Assembly (NCBI GenBank): GCA_023230825.1
Contig: JALNWO010000001.1
Location: 1-64,000, forward strand
Length of the DNA stretch: 64,000 nucleotides
Source: Acholeplasmataceae bacterium
GTDB taxonomy: Bacteria; Bacillota_I; Bacilli_A; Acholeplasmatales; Acholeplasmataceae
Direction of reading: 5' to 3'
The position numbers and the translations under genes were made by a program. Shown here one piece after another: positions 42,427 to 48,958 of this stretch (the stretch's first letter is position 1; every line of letters starts with the position of its first letter). The notes below the pieces were generated by a model, which saw only the letters and a program-made list of their open reading frames with translations, ran no database searches and was not told the origin of the DNA.

Positions 42427-42801
42427 ATGAGACAAATCTTTACTTTAAATAAGCTTTTCTTCTTAGTTGATAAAGAAGTACACGAACATACTCTTACTGC
42501 GGTAGTAGATCAGTTATTTAAACCTAGTAAAGGTAGTTCTACTATTATGGTTAATGAAGTTGTTTTAAATATTAACAATGAAGTCTTTAGTATAGAAACT
42601 ATTTTAGATAAAGAAACAAACGTTCTTTCTTCTAGAATGACTAAAGTGGATAATAAACCAACTACTATTACCTATCTAGGTTTTAAAGTGAATATCCATT
42701 CCAAAGAAGATAAGAATCTATCTCTTTTTGGTAAAGTAAAACAATTCATTCAGAAGTTATTCAACTCACCTCTACTACAATTGAGACACTTTAAAAAATG
42801 A
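42427..42801 (+). CDS. Hypothetical protein
   Basis: 124 aa, strand-rich with a basic helical C-terminus. Last gene of the run from 40017. No family recognised. Confidence 0.63.
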   Translation: MRQIFTLNKLFFLVDKEVHEHTLTAVVDQLFKPSKGSSTIMVNEVVLNINNEVFSIETILDKETNVLSSRMTKVDNKPTTITYLGFKVNIHSKEDKNLSLFGKVKQFIQKLFNSPLLQLRHFKK

Positions 42802-42862
42802 ATACAGATACTATTACGATCTACGAACCTTATGGATAAATAAGAAGAAGTCGCTCGATTAA

Positions 42863-42898
42863 TAGTTGCTGAGCATAGCAACCTGAGTCAAGAGACTC
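42863..42898 (+). promoter_or_regulatory. Two small stem-loops in the leader of the gene at 42930
   Basis: GTTGCT/GAGCAT/AGCAAC followed closely by GAGTC/AAGA/GACTC. They lie 30-60 bp upstream of a gene with optimal codons and may stabilise its mRNA. Confidence 0.45.
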
Positions 42899-42929
42899 CA
42901 TAACCTGTATTAACTCAAAAGGAATAACC

Positions 42930-43283
42930 ATGCATCAAGAAAACAACACCACCGCAGTCCTCTCTATCGACTTCTCAAAAATGACTAAGAGTGAAAGAAA
43001 AGAAGCTACTGGAACTCTTACAGGTGCTCTTGATGCAGAGCAAGAAGTCTTTTTTGAAGCAGTAGAAAAGCTTGCTAAAGAGTTTGGTATTTCTTCCCTT
43101 CAAGCTACAAAGGTAAATTACCTCCGTACACGTAGTCGTTGGACACCAGAGTTGGAGAAAGAACTCATCGAGCGATTAAAAGAAGGTGAGGATATTAACA
43201 TCCTCGATTTCGGTGTTACTGAAGAATCTCTTGCAGCAGCTACAAAACTCGTCGATGAAGTAGCAGCTAAGTACGAGAAATAG
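42930..43283 (+). CDS. Hypothetical helical protein, likely highly expressed
   Basis: 117 aa, charged helices with a C-terminal region KLVDEVAAKYEK. GC-richer codons (CTC, ATC, TTC) than its neighbours and AAAAGGAAT upstream suggest strong expression. Residues 58-80 (FGISSLQATKVNYLRTRS) could be a small helix-turn-helix, but this is weak. Confidence 0.7.
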   Translation: MHQENNTTAVLSIDFSKMTKSERKEATGTLTGALDAEQEVFFEAVEKLAKEFGISSLQATKVNYLRTRSRWTPELEKELIERLKEGEDINILDFGVTEESLAAATKLVDEVAAKYEK

Positions 43284-43298
43284 AAATAATAAAAAATA

Positions 43299-43330
43299 CA
43301 CTACTTCTATAGTTTGCAGGAGTAGTGTGT
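43299..43330 (+). terminator. Hairpin after the gene at 42930
   Basis: ACACTACT and AGTAGTGT around a 15-nt loop; no strong T run. Confidence 0.45.
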
Positions 43331-43420
43331 TCTAGACTAAATTAAGTATACATCATTTATTAGTAGCAGATAGAGAAAGATCTTAATCTTCTAATTTTTG
43401 TAGTTGTTAGGTAAAAAAAT

Positions 43421-43509
43421 CCGACATGTCCCTTGCCCCGGTCTTCTAAACCGGTAGCGTAATAAAAGCAGGGAGGAGCTGACTGGATCGTTTCCAGCAT
43501 GTCGGTCCA
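43421..43509 (+). tRNA. tRNA-like RNA with anticodon-type loop TCT and atypical D region
   Basis: CCGACATG (43421-43428) pairs with CATGTCGG (43498-43505), followed by T and an encoded CCA. CCGGT/CTTCTAA/ACCGG (43438-43454) forms a 5-bp, 7-nt anticodon-type arm with TCT (Arg). CTGG/ATCGTTT/CCAG is a T-like arm. Where the D arm belongs there are only about 8 nt, and CCCT plus GC (43430-43436) pair with GC plus AGGG (43468-43473) across the anticodon arm. An AGC/AGGGAGGA/GCT stem lies before the T arm. It may be a degenerate tRNA-Arg or a tRNA mimic. Confidence 0.5.
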
Positions 43510-43563
43510 TTATTTATTCCTATTGTAAAACTTCTATAGCTTGGAATAATAGGAATAAATAAT
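43509..43563. repeat. 16-bp perfect inverted repeat between the tRNA-like gene and the tRNA
   Basis: ATTATTTATTCCTATT (43509-43524) and AATAGGAATAAATAAT (43548-43563) around 23 nt. Probable RNA stem that separates the two RNAs in a common transcript. Confidence 0.7.
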
Positions 43564-43574
43564 GTACGTCTTAA

Positions 43575-43653
43575 GGGTCTTTAGTTTAATTGGAAAAAAC
43601 ACCCGGCTCATAACCGGTGAGAGTCTCGGTTCGAATCGCGAGAAGACCCACCA
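43575..43653 (+). tRNA. tRNA with anticodon CAT (Met, or Ile if lysidine-modified)
   Basis: Acceptor GGGTCTT/AAGACCC, D stem GTTT/AAAC, anticodon loop CTCATAA with CAT at 43609-43611, T loop TTCGAAT, discriminator A and encoded CCA at 43651-43653. The T stem has one bulged base, and the anticodon stem has four pairs plus a C-T mismatch. It may be an elongator tRNA-Met or tRNA-Ile2. Confidence 0.85.
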
Positions 43654-43832
43654 TGAATTGTAAGGTAGCAAAAGAGGTATTTAGTAAAGATCTCGCTCAA
43701 TTCGGGTTGAGTGCTTTAGTTGGCTTTGCTGATGATAATCTTCTGTATGCCTCCTTACTTTCTTTTTTATAATCTTAAAAACAAATAGATCTTATAGTTA
43801 AATATCAGATCATTTTATTTTAAAGGCAAGTA

Positions 43833-44746
43833 ATGAGTAAAGAATTGCTAATTAGTTCTACTCCCCCCCCCCCCATGAGTCAAGTCAATGGCGGCCTATA
43901 CCACTAACGCCGCCTTTAGACGAAAGCTATAATAGTGTTATGATTAGTGTATTAGGTGATTTATATTGTTACGGGAAAGCTACCTTAACCCCTCCTTATC
44001 GATTTAGCTCTCATTACCTTATTAATCCTTCAACACTCACAACAACTCCTTTAGCTGTAAGTGATGTACGTACTGATCACGGAATGATAAATATTGGTGA
44101 TTATATATATTTAATAGGTGGAAGTAATTCGAACGGCGCAGCTTTTAATAAAGTAGAGAGGTATGATATTATAAGTAACACTTTCTCTACTTTATCAAGT
44201 TTACCAAATAATGCCAGTTACGTTAAAGCTGGACTATTTGAAGGTAAAATATTTGCTATTAGTGGTGCAGGGGACAGAAAGGTTTACGTTTACGATATTG
44301 TAAACGATACATGGGAGAGTCGTACAATTCCGACTGCATTTGACTTTATTTATCGTAATATTGCTTATGTCGATGGCTACTTTTATTGTTTTGGCGGAAG
44401 AACACCTCTGGCCGTCGTATCTGATTCCGCAACTCGGTACTCAGTGGAAAACGATACATGGGAATATTTGAATCCCGCCTCTAATATGCCAGCTAACTTT
44501 TTAGCTTCTACAGCAGTATTAGGTGATAATATATACATCTTCGGTGGCTTCACAGATAACGGTATTACTACTAACTCGTTTTACTGTTATAAAATAAGCT
44601 CAAATGAGTTTGTACTTATTGAAACTGAAGTTTCTCCTGCAAAACGTAGTTATAGTACAATGACAACTTTAGACAATAAAATTTATTTGTACAATGGTAG
44701 AGACGATACACTAATTTATGGCGACCTTTGGGAATTCACTCCCTAA
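43833..44746 (+). pseudogene. Kelch-repeat protein interrupted at a C12 tract (possibly phase-variable)
   Basis: ATG 43833, after AAAGG, encodes MSKELLISSTPPPP, then out-of-frame codons to TAA at 43905. A run of 12 C lies at 43863-43874. With 13 or 10 C the frame joins the open frame that runs to 44746, giving about 304 aa. The body has repeated kelch units (YIYLIGG, then KVERYDI; YFYCFGG, then TRYSVENDTWEYL; NIYIFGG, then FYCYKI; KIYLYNG, then DLWEF), predicting a beta-propeller. A start at the internal ATG 43940 would lack a ribosome binding site. Shares the MSKEL start with the interrupted gene at 34444. Confidence 0.78.
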
Positions 44747-44774
44747 GCTAAAGAAGAGTGTTATTTATAGCAAA

Positions 44775-44800
44775 ATGAGGAGAGTATTTGACTCTCCTCA
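44775..44800 (+). terminator. Rho-independent terminator
   Basis: TGAGGAGAGT and ACTCTCCTCA around ATTTG, followed by ATTATGCC. Confidence 0.75.
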
Positions 44801-44880
44801 ATTATGCCCTCAATAATAAAGTTAGAAAATAACAATTATATATCACCACTATGATAATCTAAACGAACTCTATTTCTAAC

Positions 44881-45357
44881 ATGATTACTGATCCTCTTTT
44901 CCAACCTGCAAGTAAAGCACCTAAGAAACTTAACAAGCTCATCAATTATGCAATTGTAAAAGCAAGAAATCATAACTCTCACGGTAAGCAATCCGTCTAT
45001 GCTATTGCTATAGACAGTAAAGGATTAATCCTAGCAGAAGCAGGTAATCGCTATAAAGCAGAACATCCTACTCAAGGACAACAAGTTAATATTTGGAATG
45101 TCTATAATAGAAACAAATTCAGTAATACTAAAGAAGGACATTACATTCCAGATAGCACTCATGCTGAGCAATTCCTTATAGAGCGACTAAAACGAGTACC
45201 TAAAGAAAAAAGAGCAGGCGTTACGATTATTGTAGCTCGATCTACAACTAAATTAACAGGTACAAATGCTAAACCTTGTATTGTTTGTACTAATAGTCTA
45301 CTAAGAATCCAGAAGAGATTGGATATTAAACGTGTGTTTTATACAACCTCGGAATAA
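44881..45357 (+). CDS. Cytidine deaminase-fold protein
   Basis: 158 aa. H94-A-E96 and P132-C-I-V-C136 are the zinc-binding and catalytic motifs of the cytidine/deoxycytidylate deaminase superfamily, with strands YAIAIDSKGLI before and IKRVFYTT after. The HAEQ context and the ST-LTGTNAKPC lead-in differ from T4-type dCMP deaminases as I remember them, so the substrate (dCMP, another nucleotide or nucleic acid) is open. Fits with a phage nucleotide pool role. Confidence 0.75.
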   Translation: MITDPLFQPASKAPKKLNKLINYAIVKARNHNSHGKQSVYAIAIDSKGLILAEAGNRYKAEHPTQGQQVNIWNVYNRNKFSNTKEGHYIPDSTHAEQFLIERLKRVPKEKRAGVTIIVARSTTKLTGTNAKPCIVCTNSLLRIQKRLDIKRVFYTTSE

Positions 45358-45369
45358 ATAAAGAGAGAT

Positions 45370-45612
45370 ATGAATAATACTTTAGTCAATACCTATACTC
45401 TAGAAGCAGATTGTGTTACGGATGCTGATGGGTTTATTGGTTCTTGTTTAGAAAGAAGTATTCCAATTAGTGTAGTTATTTTTCAATTCAAATCTGACAA
45501 GAATGATGTAACGATGCAGTTTGAAACGACTTTAACTAAAGAAGCCGTTATTGAAATCTTAAAGAAGCAACCTAATAGTAAGCGAATGCTCAACTCTCTT
45601 AAAGGTAATTAA
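45370..45612 (+). CDS. Hypothetical small protein
   Basis: 80 aa, strand-rich, AAAGAGAG upstream, 12 bp after the deaminase-fold gene. Not recognised. Confidence 0.62.
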   Translation: MNNTLVNTYTLEADCVTDADGFIGSCLERSIPISVVIFQFKSDKNDVTMQFETTLTKEAVIEILKKQPNSKRMLNSLKGN

Positions 45613-45618
45613 TACATC

Positions 45619-45903
45619 ATGGATACTGGAATCAAGTCTTTCATTATTCAAACGCTATCAGAATCTACTCGATCTGAACTCAGAGACCATTATTTTTGTG
45701 ACAGGGAAATTAGCTGGTGGAAGGATTCTGAAGAAGTAGCTTCCGCTTATCTTGGTAGGAATGACGAATTTCATTTTGATCACCAAGGAACTACTTACAC
45801 TTCTGATAACTGGAATGAGATTAAAGAATTCGTTAAATTAGGTCAGTTAGGTAAAGTAAGTCGAAATGACTCTACAGGTGAAGATACCTATCGCGGCGCT
45901 TAA
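45619..45903 (+). CDS. Hypothetical small acidic protein
   Basis: 94 aa, starts 6 bp after the previous stop, Asp/Glu/Ser-rich with a helical N-terminus. Not recognised. Confidence 0.62.
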   Translation: MDTGIKSFIIQTLSESTRSELRDHYFCDREISWWKDSEEVASAYLGRNDEFHFDHQGTTYTSDNWNEIKEFVKLGQLGKVSRNDSTGEDTYRGA

Positions 45904-45934
45904 ACGACATATAAGACTATTCCTATCCTAATCA

Positions 45935-45977
45935 AGTGTGAGGTTCTATACAAACTAAGAAGTATAAACCTCATACT
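45935..45977 (+). promoter_or_regulatory. Long stem-loop in the leader of clpP
   Basis: AGTGTGAGGTT plus TATAC (45935-45951, one unpaired C) pair with GTATA plus AACCTCATACT (45962-45977), loop AAACTAAGAA. One G-T pair; no T run follows. It ends 22 bp before the ATG of clpP. Confidence 0.6.
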
Positions 45978-45998
45978 AACACAAAGGTAATTGAAACA

Positions 45999-46589
45999 AT
46001 GAGTAATTATTATTCCCCTACTATCATTGAAAACAACGGTCAGAATGCTTCTACTTTTGATATCTATTCAAGGTTACTAAGGGATCGTATCATCTTTATC
46101 CGTGGAGAAGTAACTGAGACTCTTTCTAACTCAGTCATTGCTCAATTACTCTTTCTAAACAGAGAAAGTAAAACTCGACATATTTCCATCTATATTAATA
46201 CTGTAGGTGGTTCAGTCTATGATGGTATGTCAATCATTGATACCATGAACTATATCGAAGCACCAGTTCATACACTGTGTATTGGTAAAGCTATGAGTAT
46301 GGGTGCTATCATCTTAGCAGCAGGTCAAAAAGGTGAACGTGCTATTTTAAGGAATGCACGAGTAATGATTCACCAACCTTCTGGTGGTGCTATTGGTAAA
46401 AGTGATGATATTCTTAGTCATGCTAATGAAATCATCTCAGTTCGAAATAGCATTGAAGAGCAATTCTCTGAGATGACTGGTCAGTCCATTGAGAAGATTA
46501 ATGCTGATATGAAAAACGATACCTTCTTAACAGCACAAGAAGCTATTGAATACGGTATTGTAGATAAGATCCTGATTAAAGGAAAATAA
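45999..46589 (+). CDS. clpP: ClpP-like serine protease
   Basis: 196 aa, typical ClpP length. Catalytic triad positions S100 (GKAMSMGA), H125 (MIHQPSGG) and D174 (MKNDTFLT), with the INTVGGSVYDGMSI segment. Phage ClpP-like proteases are often prohead or scaffold maturation enzymes, but this one resembles bacterial ClpP closely and may act with a host Clp ATPase. No propeptide cleavage site was evident. Leader stem-loop upstream. Confidence 0.9.
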   Translation: MSNYYSPTIIENNGQNASTFDIYSRLLRDRIIFIRGEVTETLSNSVIAQLLFLNRESKTRHISIYINTVGGSVYDGMSIIDTMNYIEAPVHTLCIGKAMSMGAIILAAGQKGERAILRNARVMIHQPSGGAIGKSDDILSHANEIISVRNSIEEQFSEMTGQSIEKINADMKNDTFLTAQEAIEYGIVDKILIKGK

Positions 46590-46597
46590 ATACAATT

Positions 46598-46608
46598 ACA
46601 TATCACTA
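46598..46608 (+). promoter_or_regulatory. Putative phage promoter motif ACATATCACTA
   Basis: Exact copy of the C variant preceded by CAATT, 20 bp upstream of the HTH gene. Confidence 0.45.
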
Positions 46609-46627
46609 AAGAGAGAGTGGGTAAGAG

Positions 46628-46963
46628 ATGCGTAGAGGTACACAATTTATTCAAGCAGTTAAGAAAGTCGCTAGTGACGAGAGTATAGATAAGATTATTA
46701 TTTTACACTCTAATTGTCTCGACATCTCCTATATCGAGACAACGACTCATAAAGAAGGTCAAGTAACTATTGAAAAACAATGGTTCTCTAAAGGTTATAT
46801 TTGTAACCCGAAGATTCGTTTTAAGAAAGAAGAAAAAGAAGAGATGGTAAAGCAACTTTTAGAGAAGAGTTATACCCAAACACAAATCTCTAAGTTGTTA
46901 GATTTACCTCAATCTACAATCAGTGTTCTGAAGAAGAAGTTTGGTCTAATTAAAGGAAATTAA
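46628..46963 (+). CDS. HTH DNA-binding protein
   Basis: 111 aa. The C-terminal residues 80-105 (YTQTQISKLLDLPQSTISVL) form a clear helix-turn-helix of the resolvase/sigma type. The N-terminal 65 residues are strand-rich and unrecognised. A small transcriptional regulator is likely. GTAAGAG is a weak ribosome binding site. Confidence 0.75.
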   Translation: MRRGTQFIQAVKKVASDESIDKIIILHSNCLDISYIETTTHKEGQVTIEKQWFSKGYICNPKIRFKKEEKEEMVKQLLEKSYTQTQISKLLDLPQSTISVLKKKFGLIKGN

Positions 46964-46967
46964 AGAC

Positions 46968-47474
46968 ATGTCTTTGAGCGAATTGGTTAAAGGTAATATT
47001 GATAACTTCATTAATGAAAATAGTGAGTTACGAGGCGCTATTAAATTCATTAATCGAATCATCACAACGCCTACATCAGAAGAAGATTTGATTAAACCTA
47101 ATGTCACTCTGAATATGAGTGATCATAAAGAGATCTCTATCTCTCTTGTTACAGTTGAAGCAGGTGTAAACCAAATCAACCCTGGTAAAGATGAGCAATT
47201 CGTAGAAGTAGTTCTTTCTGAGCATGATGATGAATTGACTCAGTGTGAAGTTCGTGGTCTGTGGTATTGGTCTTTAAGTGATATTACCTACGCTATCTAT
47301 ACCTTCATTACTCTGACTGAGTCACGAAGTGCTATGGATATCACTGCATTCGCATTCTCTAGTGAAGAAGTGATGGGGGAGTCTGTATTCATCTCTGAAC
47401 CACTAGATATCGAAGAAGAGGAAGATGATGAGAATACCAATTCGAATCGTATGAATATCATCAATGATCTCTAA
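46968..47474 (+). CDS. Hypothetical acidic protein
   Basis: 168 aa, 4 bp after the HTH gene, strand-rich core and highly acidic C-terminus (DIEEEEDDENTNSN). Not recognised. Confidence 0.7.
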   Translation: MSLSELVKGNIDNFINENSELRGAIKFINRIITTPTSEEDLIKPNVTLNMSDHKEISISLVTVEAGVNQINPGKDEQFVEVVLSEHDDELTQCEVRGLWYWSLSDITYAIYTFITLTESRSAMDITAFAFSSEEVMGESVFISEPLDIEEEEDDENTNSNRMNIINDL

Positions 47475-47498
47475 TGCAAGTTAAGTAATTCAATTAAA

Positions 47499-47535
47499 GG
47501 CATAATCAGGGAGAGCTAATTGCTCTCCCTATTTT
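47499..47535 (+). terminator. Rho-independent terminator
   Basis: AGGGAGAGC, loop TAATT, GCTCTCCCT, then ATTTTT. Confidence 0.8.
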
Positions 47536-47564
47536 TGTTGTTTATTAAATAAAAGGTGAAAGAA

Positions 47565-47741
47565 ATGGATTTTTATAAAGCTGGTGATGAGAAGTATTAC
47601 TCTGAAGAAGATAACTCAATGATTATCGAGGAGAAAGAAACAGGTGGTTATGAATTCAAAATCGATGGATTCAGTGTCGATGAGGATGATGATGTTCAAA
47701 ACATCGCTGACCGCCAAGGCTTTACAATTAGTGAGGATTAA
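47565..47741 (+). CDS. Hypothetical small acidic protein
   Basis: 58 aa from ATG 47565 with AAAAGG upstream; GTG 47556 overlaps the ribosome binding site and is rejected. Very acidic. The stop shares one base with the next ATG. Not recognised. Confidence 0.62.
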   Translation: MDFYKAGDEKYYSEEDNSMIIEEKETGGYEFKIDGFSVDEDDDVQNIADRQGFTISED

Positions 47742-48439
47742 TGAAACTCTCAACTAGTGTAAGAAGAGATATCCTTCAATGGTTAGATAACCTTCCCAAA
47801 GAAGAACTTTCTTTGAAAGCTATTGATCCTAACACAAACACTTATTCAACTGAGAAGACTTTTAGATATCAAGTGGGTAAGGAACAATACTGTATTGATG
47901 TTAAACAACACGTCAGTACAATAGGTGTAAAGTTTGGTTTTAATCTCCCAGCCATTTATACAACTACTTTCTCTTTCTTTAAAATTAAAGATAAGGAAGT
48001 AAAGGGTGAATTTTCTTGGGAGCCTATTCATGTAGAGCGCAGGTTCGTAAAGGAAGTAGATTGGATTAAAGATGTACTTCAAGCTATTAGGGAGGGTAGT
48101 TTAGAAACCTCTCTAATGACTGACAACGAACCTGTTATTAATGAGATCACAGAGAAAGCTAGGACGTTTCTTAAGGTAGAGCATTTATTAAATCTCGTTA
48201 AGGAACATTCAATTGCTTCTTTTAGTAAATATGAAACAGAGGAAGGGATTACTTTCACAGTAAAACTAGAAGATAAAGAAATTAAGTTTATCACAAACTA
48301 CGATAACTTACATCTTCTCAATCTAGTAACTGATGAGAATAATATCTTTGATATTGAATCTGTTTCCGATACAGTAGAAGTAACTATTTTATTACTTACT
48401 TATTTAGGTAAGCTAGTAAAAAAGGAAAAGACGGCATAA
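47741..48439 (+). CDS. Hypothetical protein
   Basis: 232 aa, mixed alpha/beta, translationally coupled to the acidic gene before it (TAATG overlap). Its stop codon lies inside the opening GGCATAA of the following hairpin. Not recognised. Confidence 0.7.
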   Translation: MKLSTSVRRDILQWLDNLPKEELSLKAIDPNTNTYSTEKTFRYQVGKEQYCIDVKQHVSTIGVKFGFNLPAIYTTTFSFFKIKDKEVKGEFSWEPIHVERRFVKEVDWIKDVLQAIREGSLETSLMTDNEPVINEITEKARTFLKVEHLLNLVKEHSIASFSKYETEEGITFTVKLEDKEIKFITNYDNLHLLNLVTDENNIFDIESVSDTVEVTILLLTYLGKLVKKEKTA

Positions 48440-48470
48440 ATAGGGAGATTATTAGATCTCCCATTTATGC
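48432..48470 (+). terminator. Hairpin terminator of the GGCATA...TATGCC family
   Basis: GGCATAAATAGGGAGAT, loop TATTAG, ATCTCCCATTTATGCC. It overlaps the stop codon of the gene before it. Confidence 0.8.
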
Positions 48471-48545
48471 CTTTGAATTAGGTGTTCTCTTACTCACTGC
48501 AATGAGTAAGAGAACGAACATTATCTTTCATATATACATTAAAAA

Positions 48546-48860
48546 ATGAAAAAAATGAATACACTACTCAATAACGTTAATTACAAACCTGTTATCAATT
48601 GGAATAAAAGTCATCCAGTCACTACTGAAGTGGATGCTCATACTCAAAAATCAACAGGTCATTCCCACTGGGTAATCTCTATCAAGAAAAGTGATGTCGA
48701 TAGTTTTTTCCGATTTATCGGCGACCAAACTGATAAGAGGAATATATCTACACCAGATCTACTAAACCCGTCCGATGAGGTCAAAGTATACCTTAAAGAT
48801 CTCAACAAGTTACCTAGAGAGGAGCTTGTAAATAGGACTAGACATCTTACTTACACATGA
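48546..48860 (+). CDS. Hypothetical protein
   Basis: 104 aa, mixed fold, weak upstream signals. Last plus-strand gene before the minus-strand helicase pair. Not recognised. Confidence 0.6.
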   Translation: MKKMNTLLNNVNYKPVINWNKSHPVTTEVDAHTQKSTGHSHWVISIKKSDVDSFFRFIGDQTDKRNISTPDLLNPSDEVKVYLKDLNKLPREELVNRTRHLTYT

Positions 48861-48908
48861 TACAGTCTATATATAAAAAAATATGCATTCTTAAATGAGA
48901 GAATGAAT

Positions 48909-48941
48909 TAGTAGAGACTTCTATAAAAGGAGTCTCTACTA
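48909..48941. terminator. Bidirectional hairpin between convergent genes
   Basis: TAGTAGAGACT and AGTCTCTACTA around an 11-nt loop, between the end of 48860 (plus) and the end of 48959 (minus). Confidence 0.6.
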
Positions 48942-48958
48942 TACAACCTTTCTTTTTT

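Noticed and set aside
43653-43772. 39-aa frame starting in the CCA end of the tRNA
   Set aside because: No ribosome binding site and its start lies inside the tRNA 3' end; composition is not convincing.
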